DNA of 64,000 nt, taken from Geomonas silvestris (GTDB lineage: Bacteria; Desulfobacterota; Desulfuromonadia; Geobacterales; Geobacteraceae). The notes under the pieces were generated by a model. That model was not told the DNA's origin, did no database searches, and saw only the letters and a list, made by a program, of their open reading frames with translations. The DNA is taken from the NCBI RefSeq assembly GCF_014193515.1, contig NZ_BLXX01000005.1, forward strand, positions 1 through 64,000, written 5' to 3'. Below are positions 46,383 to 53,940 of this stretch, piece after piece (within the stretch, counting starts at the first letter, position 1; each line of letters begins with the position of its first letter). Position numbers and translations under genes: made by a program.

Positions 46383-46866
46383 GTCCCTCGCGTCTTTGGG
46401 ACGCGCCCTTCCGCCTGCAGCCGAAGCGAATCCCCCCTGTCCCCGGCGTTGTCCGGTTAGTTCTTTGCCGTCGCCGGGCGGGTGAAAACTCTCCCTCCCC
46501 CGCCACACCCACGCCCAACTCGCTGCCCTTTAATCTCCCCTGCAAACATCTTGGCACGACAAAAACGAGGACAGGAAAAATATTCGATGTGATTTTCGAT
46601 ATTTACCCGCCTTGTCGCTTTTCTGTCGCTTTATTTTCCCCTCGCCCCGGTACGTCCATCAGCCGCCGGACTCGACGCTAACTGTTTGAAATAGCGCGCG
46701 TTACTCTCTGGGGAGGTGGTTGGCATATTCCATGTACATAGGGAGATACAGTCACTTTCAATCGAGATAGTTTCGCTTGCTTCCCAAGTAGTTAGTTGTA
46801 GTGCTGCAATGAGCTGCTCAGCTGAGATAACCCGTTTGGTACCGGCGAGCATACGAGGAGAAAGCC
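46383..46866. promoter_or_regulatory. Leader region of the cohesin-like lipoprotein gene
   Basis: About 480 bases without a gene; clearly more AT-rich from about 46560 to 46850. TTGGCATATTCCATGTA at 46720-46736 has GG-N10-GT spacing like the weak site at 36403, which may be chance. TTGGCACG at 46552-46559 has a -24 half without a -12 half. CGAGGAG lies before the ATG. Confidence 0.35.
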
Positions 46867-48663
46867 ATGAAAATGAAATCTTTAGTGGGGGCATTCTTAG
46901 TTGGTTTGTTGGCGGTGGCCCAGGGGTGCGGCGGCGGAGGCGGCGGCGCCGCTTCGGGCCCGGCTCCCGGCAGCACCGTCTTGAGCGGCACGGCAACCAA
47001 GGGACCGATCGCCGGCGGGACCGTGAAGGTGTTCGCGATCGTCTCGAGCGCCACCTCCAACCCGCGCAGCGGCGTACCCCGCCTGAGCTCGTCGGCCCTG
47101 GCCCAGGGGAGTACCGGCTCGGACGGCAGCTACAGCATCACCCTCCCGCCGGGGAGCGCCAAGGGGGGACTTTTGGTGCAGGTGACCGGCGGCAGCTATA
47201 AGGACGAGGCGACCGGCGCCTCGCGCAGCGTGGACGACCAGTTCGGCCCCAGCGGCATGCGGGCCATCTTCGGCAACGTATCGAGTGCCGCCCGCGGCGG
47301 CCAGTTGAGCGGCTACGTCACCCCCTTCACCGAGATGGCCTACCAGGCCTCCGGCGGCGACCTGCGGGCCCAGGGGATCGACGACGCCAACCGCCGCGTG
47401 GCGGGCGCCTTCGGACTTCCGGACCTGACCAAAACCCGGCCGCTCGATCCCAACACGCCGTTCCCCGCAAACGCGAGCGCGGATTCCAAGAAGTACGCCC
47501 TGGCGCTGGCGAGCCTCTCCCAGTACCAGAAGGACTACGGCGGGATCAAGAAACTCTCCGAGATCGAGACCGAGCTGGAGGCCGAGGCCAACAACGGGGT
47601 GCTGACCGGCAGCACCGACAACAAGTTCCGCTCCTCCGGTAACAACTTCGCCGCCAGCGCCGGCAACCCGAACCCGAGCCTGTTGGGGAGCGGCGACAAC
47701 GCGAGCGCGCCGACCGAGATCCAGGGGAGCGTGACACCGGCGAGCCTCCCCATCGGGGGCGCGGCCCTGATCCAGCTCAGCGTGAAGACCGGCGGCGGGA
47801 GCGCGGTCCCCGACGGCACCCTGGTGAGCATCTCCAGCAGCCTCGGTACCCTCTCCGCAGCCAGCGGCGCCACCGTCGGCGGGCAGGTCAGCTTCTCGCT
47901 CTCGAGCGCAGCCCCGGGGAACGCCACGGTTACCGCGCGCTCGGGCTCGGCGAGCTTCACGAGCGGCCCCATCGCCTTCTTCGACCCGAACCAGCCCGCC
48001 GGCCTCTCCTTGAGCGCCAGCAGTTCCTCGGGGATCGTGAACGGCCAGGGGGTACAACTCTCCGCCAGCGTGACCCGGGTGGCCGGCGGTCCGGTCCCCA
48101 ACGGCAGCGTGGTCAGCTTCGCCATAAGCTCCGGGTCCGGCCTCCTCTCCAGCGTCGGCACCACCGCAAACGGCATCGCCACCACGACCCTGACCAGTGC
48201 GGTCGCCGGCTCGGTCACCGTTACCGCGAGCATCGGCTCCTTAAGCCAGAGCATCCCGGTTAGCTTCGTGGTGCAGCCCACCCGGGCCGTGGTCAAGGTG
48301 CGCACCACCGGCCTCCTGCCGCTGGGAACCCTGATCGGCGGCATCGGCGCCACCGTCACCTACTCCGGCGGCAAGGGGCTCAGCATCACCGCGAGCAGCG
48401 CCGACATCGGCGTCTCCGGCGCCGGCCTGGGCTCCACCATGGTCCCCAACGTGAACACGGCAGGCCAGGTGACCCTGGGGCTTATCAACGTAAGCGGCAT
48501 CGGCAGCGGCGAGTTCGCCACCCTGAACTTCGCCATCGCGGCAGGGAACTTCCCCACCATCCAGGATTTCGCCATCTCCAGCTTGGGGCTGAGCATCATC
48601 GATACCGCCACCATCAATATCCCCGGCATGGGGGTTGGGATCGCGAGCGTGACCCTGCAGTAG
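46867..48663 (+). CDS. Lipoprotein with Ig-like domains and a cohesin-like C-terminal module
   Basis: A 598-residue protein with a likely lipoprotein signal (GLLAVAQGCGGGG, Cys about 21). It has a region starting LSGTATKGPIAGGTVKVFA, and two bacterial Ig-like (Big_1-type) domains (about 280-475) of the form GTLVSISSSLGTLSAASGAT. The last 120 residues resemble a cohesin module: IGGIGATVTYSGGKGLSI, then GQVTLGLINVSGIGSGEF followed by ATLNFAIAAG, the late beta-strands of cohesins. As the only cohesin-like protein near three dockerin-like proteins, and anchored by lipid, it is a good candidate for a surface scaffold. The cohesin call is from pattern only. Confidence 0.65.
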   Translation: MKMKSLVGAFLVGLLAVAQGCGGGGGGAASGPAPGSTVLSGTATKGPIAGGTVKVFAIVSSATSNPRSGVPRLSSSALAQGSTGSDGSYSITLPPGSAKGGLLVQVTGGSYKDEATGASRSVDDQFGPSGMRAIFGNVSSAARGGQLSGYVTPFTEMAYQASGGDLRAQGIDDANRRVAGAFGLPDLTKTRPLDPNTPFPANASADSKKYALALASLSQYQKDYGGIKKLSEIETELEAEANNGVLTGSTDNKFRSSGNNFAASAGNPNPSLLGSGDNASAPTEIQGSVTPASLPIGGAALIQLSVKTGGGSAVPDGTLVSISSSLGTLSAASGATVGGQVSFSLSSAAPGNATVTARSGSASFTSGPIAFFDPNQPAGLSLSASSSSGIVNGQGVQLSASVTRVAGGPVPNGSVVSFAISSGSGLLSSVGTTANGIATTTLTSAVAGSVTVTASIGSLSQSIPVSFVVQPTRAVVKVRTTGLLPLGTLIGGIGATVTYSGGKGLSITASSADIGVSGAGLGSTMVPNVNTAGQVTLGLINVSGIGSGEFATLNFAIAAGNFPTIQDFAISSLGLSIIDTATINIPGMGVGIASVTLQ

Positions 48664-48700
48664 GGTTTCGGGGGGCGCCCAAGCGGCGCCCCCGAAACCC
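48663..48700 (+). terminator. Long GC-rich hairpin after the cohesin-like gene
   Basis: GGGTTTCGGGGG(G)CGCC pairs with GGCGCCCCCGAAACCC around CAAGC. No T-run. Probably an mRNA-stabilising or partial terminator element, since the next gene is about 90 bases on. Confidence 0.5.
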
Positions 48701-48792
48701 AGGGACACTCGGCCCGTTGATTCGGTCTGCCGGCCAGCCGCCACGGGGTGCCCACCCGGCCCCGGCAGACCCTGCACTGTAAGGAGGATGCG

Positions 48793-50226
48793 ATGAAACG
48801 ACGTGAATTCTTGAAATTGAGCGCTGCCGGGGTGGCCACCCTGTTCATCGGCCGGATTCCCGGATTGGGTATCGAGGACGCCTTTGCCGCCACCCAGGTG
48901 CTGGAGATCAGCATCACCGACGCGCTGAAGGACATGGTCACCCACAACGAGATCAACACTGCCCAGAGCTATTTCTGGATCTACAAGATGAAGGCGGACG
49001 GGATCGAGGTCCCCGCCGACTGCCCGGGCCCCACCATCGTGGCCCTCAAGGGGGAGTCGATCACCGTCACCGTAACGAACGACCTGGACGAACCGCACGC
49101 CTTCTACATCCCGGGGCGGCGCCCCGACGATCCGCCGCTCTTCGACAGCGGCGAGATCAAGCCGGGAGCGACCTTCACCGGCACCTTCACCGCCAGCCAG
49201 TCCGGCGCCTTTTTGTACTACGACAACCTGAACGCGCCCGTTAACCGGGTCATGGGGTTGCACGGCGCCCTGGTGGTCCGCCCCACGGCGGGGGTGGCGG
49301 GGCACAAGATGACCCCCTACGACGACCCGAGCCCGCACGTGCAGGACCTCTACGACGCCTTCGGCGACCCCGGCGTCTTCCCGGGACTCGCCTGGGAGCA
49401 GGGGGACCCGAGCACCCACACCCCCCCCTTCAGGCAGTACGTCTGGCTCACCCACCAGGTAAGCCCGGCGCTCTTCGCCGAGGTGGGGAATCTGCCGCCG
49501 GGGCAGCTCTACGACCCCCAGAAGTTCGAGGACGCCTTCCTGCGCGACCCGTTCAGCGCGACCGGCGCCAACCGGCTCCCGAAGTTCTTCACCATCAACG
49601 GGCAGTCCGGCTTCTTCTCCCACTTCAGCCCGGGGATCACCCCGATGGGGCGGGTGGGGGAACCGGTGGTGATCCACATCCTGAGCGCGGGACTTTGGAC
49701 CCACTCGATGCACATCCACGCGAACCACATCTTCATCACCAGCGAGGACGGCGTGGTTACCGAGAACCCGCTCTGGGTCGACGTCTACACCGTGAAACCG
49801 ATGCAGTGGATCGACTACACGGTCCCCTACATGCGCCCACCCGACATCCCGAACCTGCGCGGCATCGGTCGCCCCGACCTGGGGATGCCGATTGGCAACG
49901 GCAACCGGGCCTATCCCCCGCTGCAGGAGTTCGACATGTACTACCCGGGGCCGGGCGAGGACATCGCCCAGGATGCCAACGGCAACCCGATCGACCTGAA
50001 GCAGCGCATGTCGCCTCTGTGCTTCCCGATGCACGACCACTCGGAGCCGAGCCAGACCGCCCAGGGGGGGAACTACAACTGCGGGCTCATCTCGGGGATC
50101 TACTTCGTCGGCGACCGGAACACCCCGGGGGCGATGAACTTCCCGATGGACGAGGACTTCGCCATGATGTTCCGCAACATCCGCGGCATCGCCGCCACCG
50201 GACCGGCCCCGGGACCCACGCCGTAA
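48793..50226 (+). CDS. Tat-exported multicopper oxidase-like protein
   Basis: A 477-residue protein with a twin-arginine signal (MKRREFLKLSAAGVATLFIG). Cupredoxin features: CPGPTIVALKGESITVTVTN and GLHGALVV in the first part. In the C-terminal part are H304-SMH307-IH309-ANH312 (the HxxHxH of multicopper oxidases), then C410-FPMH414-DH416, an incomplete version of HCHxxxH. The first-domain HxHG is absent (only EPHAFYIPG). So it looks like a copper oxidase that keeps the third-domain copper ligands and has lost, or never had, the first-domain ones. Ribosome binding site AAGGAGG. The next gene supplies the missing motifs. Confidence 0.75.
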   Translation: MKRREFLKLSAAGVATLFIGRIPGLGIEDAFAATQVLEISITDALKDMVTHNEINTAQSYFWIYKMKADGIEVPADCPGPTIVALKGESITVTVTNDLDEPHAFYIPGRRPDDPPLFDSGEIKPGATFTGTFTASQSGAFLYYDNLNAPVNRVMGLHGALVVRPTAGVAGHKMTPYDDPSPHVQDLYDAFGDPGVFPGLAWEQGDPSTHTPPFRQYVWLTHQVSPALFAEVGNLPPGQLYDPQKFEDAFLRDPFSATGANRLPKFFTINGQSGFFSHFSPGITPMGRVGEPVVIHILSAGLWTHSMHIHANHIFITSEDGVVTENPLWVDVYTVKPMQWIDYTVPYMRPPDIPNLRGIGRPDLGMPIGNGNRAYPPLQEFDMYYPGPGEDIAQDANGNPIDLKQRMSPLCFPMHDHSEPSQTAQGGNYNCGLISGIYFVGDRNTPGAMNFPMDEDFAMMFRNIRGIAATGPAPGPTP

Positions 50227-50242
50227 CGGCCAAGGCTCTAAC

Positions 50243-50310
50243 TTCTATGTTTTATGTTCTAAGTTCTAGGTTCTAAGTTCTAGGTTCTCTGTTTTGTGTT
50301 GTTAGTTCTG
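50243..50310. repeat. Heptad repeat array between the two copper-protein genes
   Basis: About ten 7-base units of the type TTCTAAG or TTCTAGG in a row (TTCTATG, TTTTATG, TTCTAAG, TTCTAGG, TTCTAAG, TTCTAGG, TTCTCTG, TTTTGTG, TTGTTAG). The same heptads lie between dnaK and grpE. Confidence 0.8.
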
Positions 50311-50335
50311 CTGAAATGTTCTGAGGAGGCACGCC

Positions 50336-52534
50336 ATGTCCGTTCAAAATCCCAAATATGCAATAGCCCGCTGGTCCGTGGTCGGTATGGAGGGGATGTG
50401 GTCCAAGATGTTCGACCCCCCCACCGAGAGCCCGGTGACCCCGGAACTCCTGGCGCCAACGAATCCGGTCCCCGAGGTGATGGCCGCCGCCGGGTACCAG
50501 AACCCGCCGGCCACCCCGCACACCGTGCAGCGCGACCTCCTGCACGGCCTTAAGATGCCGACCTGGGACGGCAAGAAGCAGCTCTTCTTCATGACCTTCG
50601 CCGACAACGACAACCCGGCGGCGAAGCAGGGGACCTACCCGGGACCTACCATCAGGATCCCGCGCGGGGTGGTCTACCACGCCGAGACCTCGGCCAAGGG
50701 GCCGCCGCCGCACACCATCCACTGGCACGGCATCGAGCCCACGCCGATGAACGACGGGGTGGGGCACTGCTCGATGGAGCTTGGCCAGTACACCTACCAG
50801 TGGCAGCCCAACTTCATCGGGTTCTACTTCTACCACTGCCACAGAAACACCATGCAGCACTTCGAGTTCGGCCTGTTCGGCGCGATGCTCATCGAGCCCC
50901 CGGACGCCTACTTCGCCACCCAGGTGCTGGGGGTCGACACCGCCCCGATCGGGCACTGCCGGGACGGCAAGCGGCGCACCGCGGCGAACCTCGCCGACTT
51001 CCCGCAGTTCCCCGGCTTCAACGGGAACCTCTTGACCGACCCGGACCCCTGGACCGGCGACCCGCAGCTCAAGTTCCCCAGCGACCCGCACGCCATGACC
51101 GTCCCCTACGACGTGGAGGCCCTCTGGGTCCTGGACGACCGGGACTCGGTCTGGAGCGACCTGGCTCCCAACGCCCGGCAGACCTATCCCCAGCACGGCA
51201 TCAAGCCGGGGATCAACGACAACTTCCACGGCCACGCCGGGGCCCTGGCCCAGCCGGGCGACTTCTTCGCCTTCAACGACTTCAACCCCGACTACTGGTT
51301 CGTGACCGGCATCCCGGTCCCCGCCCTCAAGGGGGGGACCGGCACCATCGTGGCGAACGCCGAGATCCCGCCCGAGCTGAACAGCGGGGTCTCCGGGACC
51401 CAGATCCCGATCAACGCCCAGGTGGGGCAGACCATCCTGGTGCGCTGCCTGGACGCCGCCTATAACAGCCTGCGCGTCACCTTCCCGGTGAACGTGGTGA
51501 TCATCGCCTGGGACGGCCGGGCCCTGGGGCAGCCCCCCTTCGGGTTCAACGAGGCCTACCTGGTGCCGGCGGGGACCACCATCCACATGAGCACCGCGCG
51601 CCGCTTCGACGCCCTGATCCGGGTCAACGCCCCCTTCACTGGGTACGCGGTGGCCGAGTTCATCAACACCCGCTCCCAGATTCCCGGTGAGAGCGAGGAG
51701 GTGCTGATGACCTGCCGCATCCCGATCAACATCGGCGGCACCCCGCAGCAGGCCCCGACCTTCACCGCCTTCGGGCGCCTTCTCGACCCGCTGGGGCTGC
51801 CGCTAGCCGGCGCCAGCATCACGGTGAACCCGAAGAGCCAGGGGGGGAGCGCACCGGTCGCCGTGGTAAGCGATGCCGGCGGCAACTTCCAGGTCCCGGG
51901 GCTCATCAACAGCAGCTACGAGATCACCCCGAGCCTTGCCGGCTTCAGCTTCGCACCGGCCAGCCGGATCATCACGGTGAACGACCAGAACGTGAAGGCC
52001 CAGAACTTCAGCGCCAGCGCCGCGGTGGGAACCGTGAGCGTCGCGCCGAGCCGGACCAGCCCGCAGCCTCCCGGACTGCCGGGCGGCATCACCTTCAGCG
52101 CCGATGTCCAGGGGGGGAGCGGCCCCTTCGAGTACCAGTTCTGGCTGGTAAACGGCGCCGACAAGACGCTGATGCGCGACTTCGCCGCCAATCCCAAGTG
52201 GAACTGGGACACCCTGGTGAGCGCGGCGGGGAGCTTCACTATCGAGGTGCACGTACGCCAGGTCGGCGCGACCTTGGCCTCGGCCGAGAAAACCGCCAGC
52301 ATCGACTTCGCGCTGGCCGGGCAGCCCCCGACCTTCACCCCCAACAGCTACAACATCCAGGAGGCGCTCGACGCGCTGCGCATCGAGGTGGGGCTTAAGA
52401 ATCCGACCAACGCGGAACTGGCCCGCTACGACGTGGCCCCGCTCCTCAACGGGATCGCCAAGCCCGACGGCAAGATCGACCTGGCCGACGTCCTCGAGAT
52501 CCTGCGCATGGCGGTCGGACTGGCTCCTTTGTAA
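50336..52534 (+). CDS. Multicopper oxidase-like protein with a dockerin-like end and no signal peptide
   Basis: A 732-residue protein. The N-terminal cupredoxin part has the first-domain copper motif H129-WH131-G and H167-C168-H169 with H175, the HCHxxxxxH type. Residues about 450-560 contain a carboxypeptidase-regulatory-like beta-sandwich (FGRLLDPLGLPLAGASITV). Another Ig-like domain follows, then a dockerin-like end (YNIQEALDALRIEVGLKN, spacer, DGKIDLADVLEILRMAVG) whose first Ca loop is lost. GAGGAGG precedes the ATG and a stop lies in frame just upstream, so no signal peptide exists. Export may depend on the Tat-exported partner (inference). Confidence 0.75.
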   Translation: MSVQNPKYAIARWSVVGMEGMWSKMFDPPTESPVTPELLAPTNPVPEVMAAAGYQNPPATPHTVQRDLLHGLKMPTWDGKKQLFFMTFADNDNPAAKQGTYPGPTIRIPRGVVYHAETSAKGPPPHTIHWHGIEPTPMNDGVGHCSMELGQYTYQWQPNFIGFYFYHCHRNTMQHFEFGLFGAMLIEPPDAYFATQVLGVDTAPIGHCRDGKRRTAANLADFPQFPGFNGNLLTDPDPWTGDPQLKFPSDPHAMTVPYDVEALWVLDDRDSVWSDLAPNARQTYPQHGIKPGINDNFHGHAGALAQPGDFFAFNDFNPDYWFVTGIPVPALKGGTGTIVANAEIPPELNSGVSGTQIPINAQVGQTILVRCLDAAYNSLRVTFPVNVVIIAWDGRALGQPPFGFNEAYLVPAGTTIHMSTARRFDALIRVNAPFTGYAVAEFINTRSQIPGESEEVLMTCRIPINIGGTPQQAPTFTAFGRLLDPLGLPLAGASITVNPKSQGGSAPVAVVSDAGGNFQVPGLINSSYEITPSLAGFSFAPASRIITVNDQNVKAQNFSASAAVGTVSVAPSRTSPQPPGLPGGITFSADVQGGSGPFEYQFWLVNGADKTLMRDFAANPKWNWDTLVSAAGSFTIEVHVRQVGATLASAEKTASIDFALAGQPPTFTPNSYNIQEALDALRIEVGLKNPTNAELARYDVAPLLNGIAKPDGKIDLADVLEILRMAVGLAPL

Positions 52535-52655
52535 GGGAGGGGCTAGGGATTGGGGACCAGGGGCTGGGGACTGAAACATCCCTTCGCCCTTGGTTTCCAG
52601 CTTCGACCCCAACTACAGAAAACCGCAACGGGGCCGCAAGGCCGGGGAGGACGCC
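52535..52655. repeat. Short G-rich repeat before tatA
   Basis: GATTGGGGACCAGGGGCTGG followed by GGACTG is made of short repeated GGGGACT/GGGGCT units. The rest is the tatA leader, with GGGGAGG before the ATG. No gene seen. Confidence 0.4.
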
Positions 52656-52820
52656 ATGTTTGGTATCGGCATGCCGGAACTTATCGTGATCCTGTTCATC
52701 GTGCTTTTGGTCTTTGGCGCCGGCAAGCTCCCGGAGGCGGGACGCTCGCTGGGCCAGAGCATCCGTAACTTCAAACAGGCCGCGGACGACCAGGAACACC
52801 CGGAACCGCCCAAGAGTTAG
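52656..52820 (+). CDS. tatA: Twin-arginine translocase subunit TatA
   Basis: A 54-residue protein: short N-terminal membrane helix ([16 protein letters not shown]) then [17 protein letters not shown] amphipathic helix and a charged tail, the TatA/TatE layout. It forms the pore for folded proteins with twin-arginine signals. The neighbouring gene at 48793 has such a signal, so this copy is probably dedicated to the cluster. tatB and tatC are not here. The start at 52656 follows GGGGAGG; an upstream extension is a shadow. Confidence 0.9.
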   Translation: MFGIGMPELIVILFIVLLVFGAGKLPEAGRSLGQSIRNFKQAADDQEHPEPPKS

Positions 52821-52992
52821 ACGCACCCTGCCGCAAGGCAGCACCCGTGGGCTCGGCACCATGCCGGCTCCGGGTGTCGGCGCGGTGCCTCCTTTCCCTC
52901 CTGGGCAACCGGGGGGGAATTTTTCAGATCTGCTGCAGCCGGAACTTGACTTACCAGGCTTCGGCTGGCAGCACCACGGAGCGAGGTTTATC

Positions 52993-53940
52993 ATGAAAAC
53001 GTTAGCCACTTTCTTTGCCGTTATGTTCTGCTCCGTCTCCTGGGCTCTTGCCGCCGAGGTGCCGGCGGCCCCGGCGGCCGCTCCCTCGGCGCTCCGCAGC
53101 GAACAGGGCGGGTTCAACCTGCAGCTAAGACTTCCCGATTCCGGACTGAAGCTCGGCCCCAATACTGCCGATATTACGGTACAGGACCAGGCGGGAAACC
53201 CCGTCGAGGGGGCGCAGCTCACCGTGACACCCTGGATGCCCAGCATGGGGCACGGGGTCTGGGACAAGCCGGTGGTGAAGGAGTTGGGCGGGGGACGCTA
53301 CCACGTGGAGAACGTGGTGATCATCATGGGCGGGGTGTGGGAGCTTAAGGTCGCCCTCAAAAAGGGGGAGCGCGAAGACCGCGCCGTCTTCAGCGCCACG
53401 GTGGCCGAGGCGGCACCGGCCCAGGCTTCCCCCGAGCCGGAGCGTACCGGGTACGACCGGACCCTGGCCGACTACAACGTACCGAACGTGACGCTCATCA
53501 ACCAGGACGGCCAGAAGGTGAACCTGCGCCAGCTTCTCGAGTCGGGGAAGCCGGTCATCGTCGACTTCATCTTCACCACCTGCACCACGATCTGCCCGGT
53601 GCTCTCGGCCGGCTTCAGCAACCTGCGCCGCACCCTGGGGGACGAGGCGCACAAGGTGCAGCTGGTCTCGATCTCCATCGACCCGGAAAACGACCGCCCC
53701 GAGAAACTCAAGACGTACCTGGAGCGCTTCGGCGGGCCGGAGGGGTGGGAGTTTCTCACCGGGAGCCGGGAGGAGGTGGGGCGGGTGCTGCGCGCCTTCA
53801 ACGCCTTCGTGGTCGACAAGATGTCACATGAGCCGCTCTACCTTCTGCACGCGCCCAACGCGCCGCAGTGGGTGCGCATCAAGGGGCTCATCAAGAAAAG
53901 CGATCTGCTGAACGAATACCGGAAAATGGAGAACCGATGA
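52993..53940 (+). CDS. FixH/YtkA-like plus SCO1/SenC-like copper protein
   Basis: A 315-residue exported protein (signal to about residue 22). The first domain (about 37-125) is FixH/YtkA-like with TPWMPSMGHG, a Met/His copper-type motif. The second (about 150-315) is SCO1/SenC-like: the CTTIC motif (CxxxC, in FTTCTTICPV) and the partner His near SHEPLYLLHAP. SCO proteins deliver copper or reduce cysteines for copper oxidases, so it fits as the assembly factor for the two upstream copper proteins. Fusion of the two domains is unusual but known. It overlaps the next gene by four bases. Confidence 0.85.
   Translation: MKTLATFFAVMFCSVSWALAAEVPAAPAAAPSALRSEQGGFNLQLRLPDSGLKLGPNTADITVQDQAGNPVEGAQLTVTPWMPSMGHGVWDKPVVKELGGGRYHVENVVIIMGGVWELKVALKKGEREDRAVFSATVAEAAPAQASPEPERTGYDRTLADYNVPNVTLINQDGQKVNLRQLLESGKPVIVDFIFTTCTTICPVLSAGFSNLRRTLGDEAHKVQLVSISIDPENDRPEKLKTYLERFGGPEGWEFLTGSREEVGRVLRAFNAFVVDKMSHEPLYLLHAPNAPQWVRIKGLIKKSDLLNEYRKMENR

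Noticed and set aside
46552-46566. TTGGCACG as a sigma-54 promoter
   Set aside because: The -12 half at the right spacing reads AC instead of GC.
48241-50040. Antisense frame of about 600 codons across the cohesin-like and copper-protein genes
   Set aside because: Composition artefact of high GC; spans two well-supported plus-strand genes and an intergenic hairpin.
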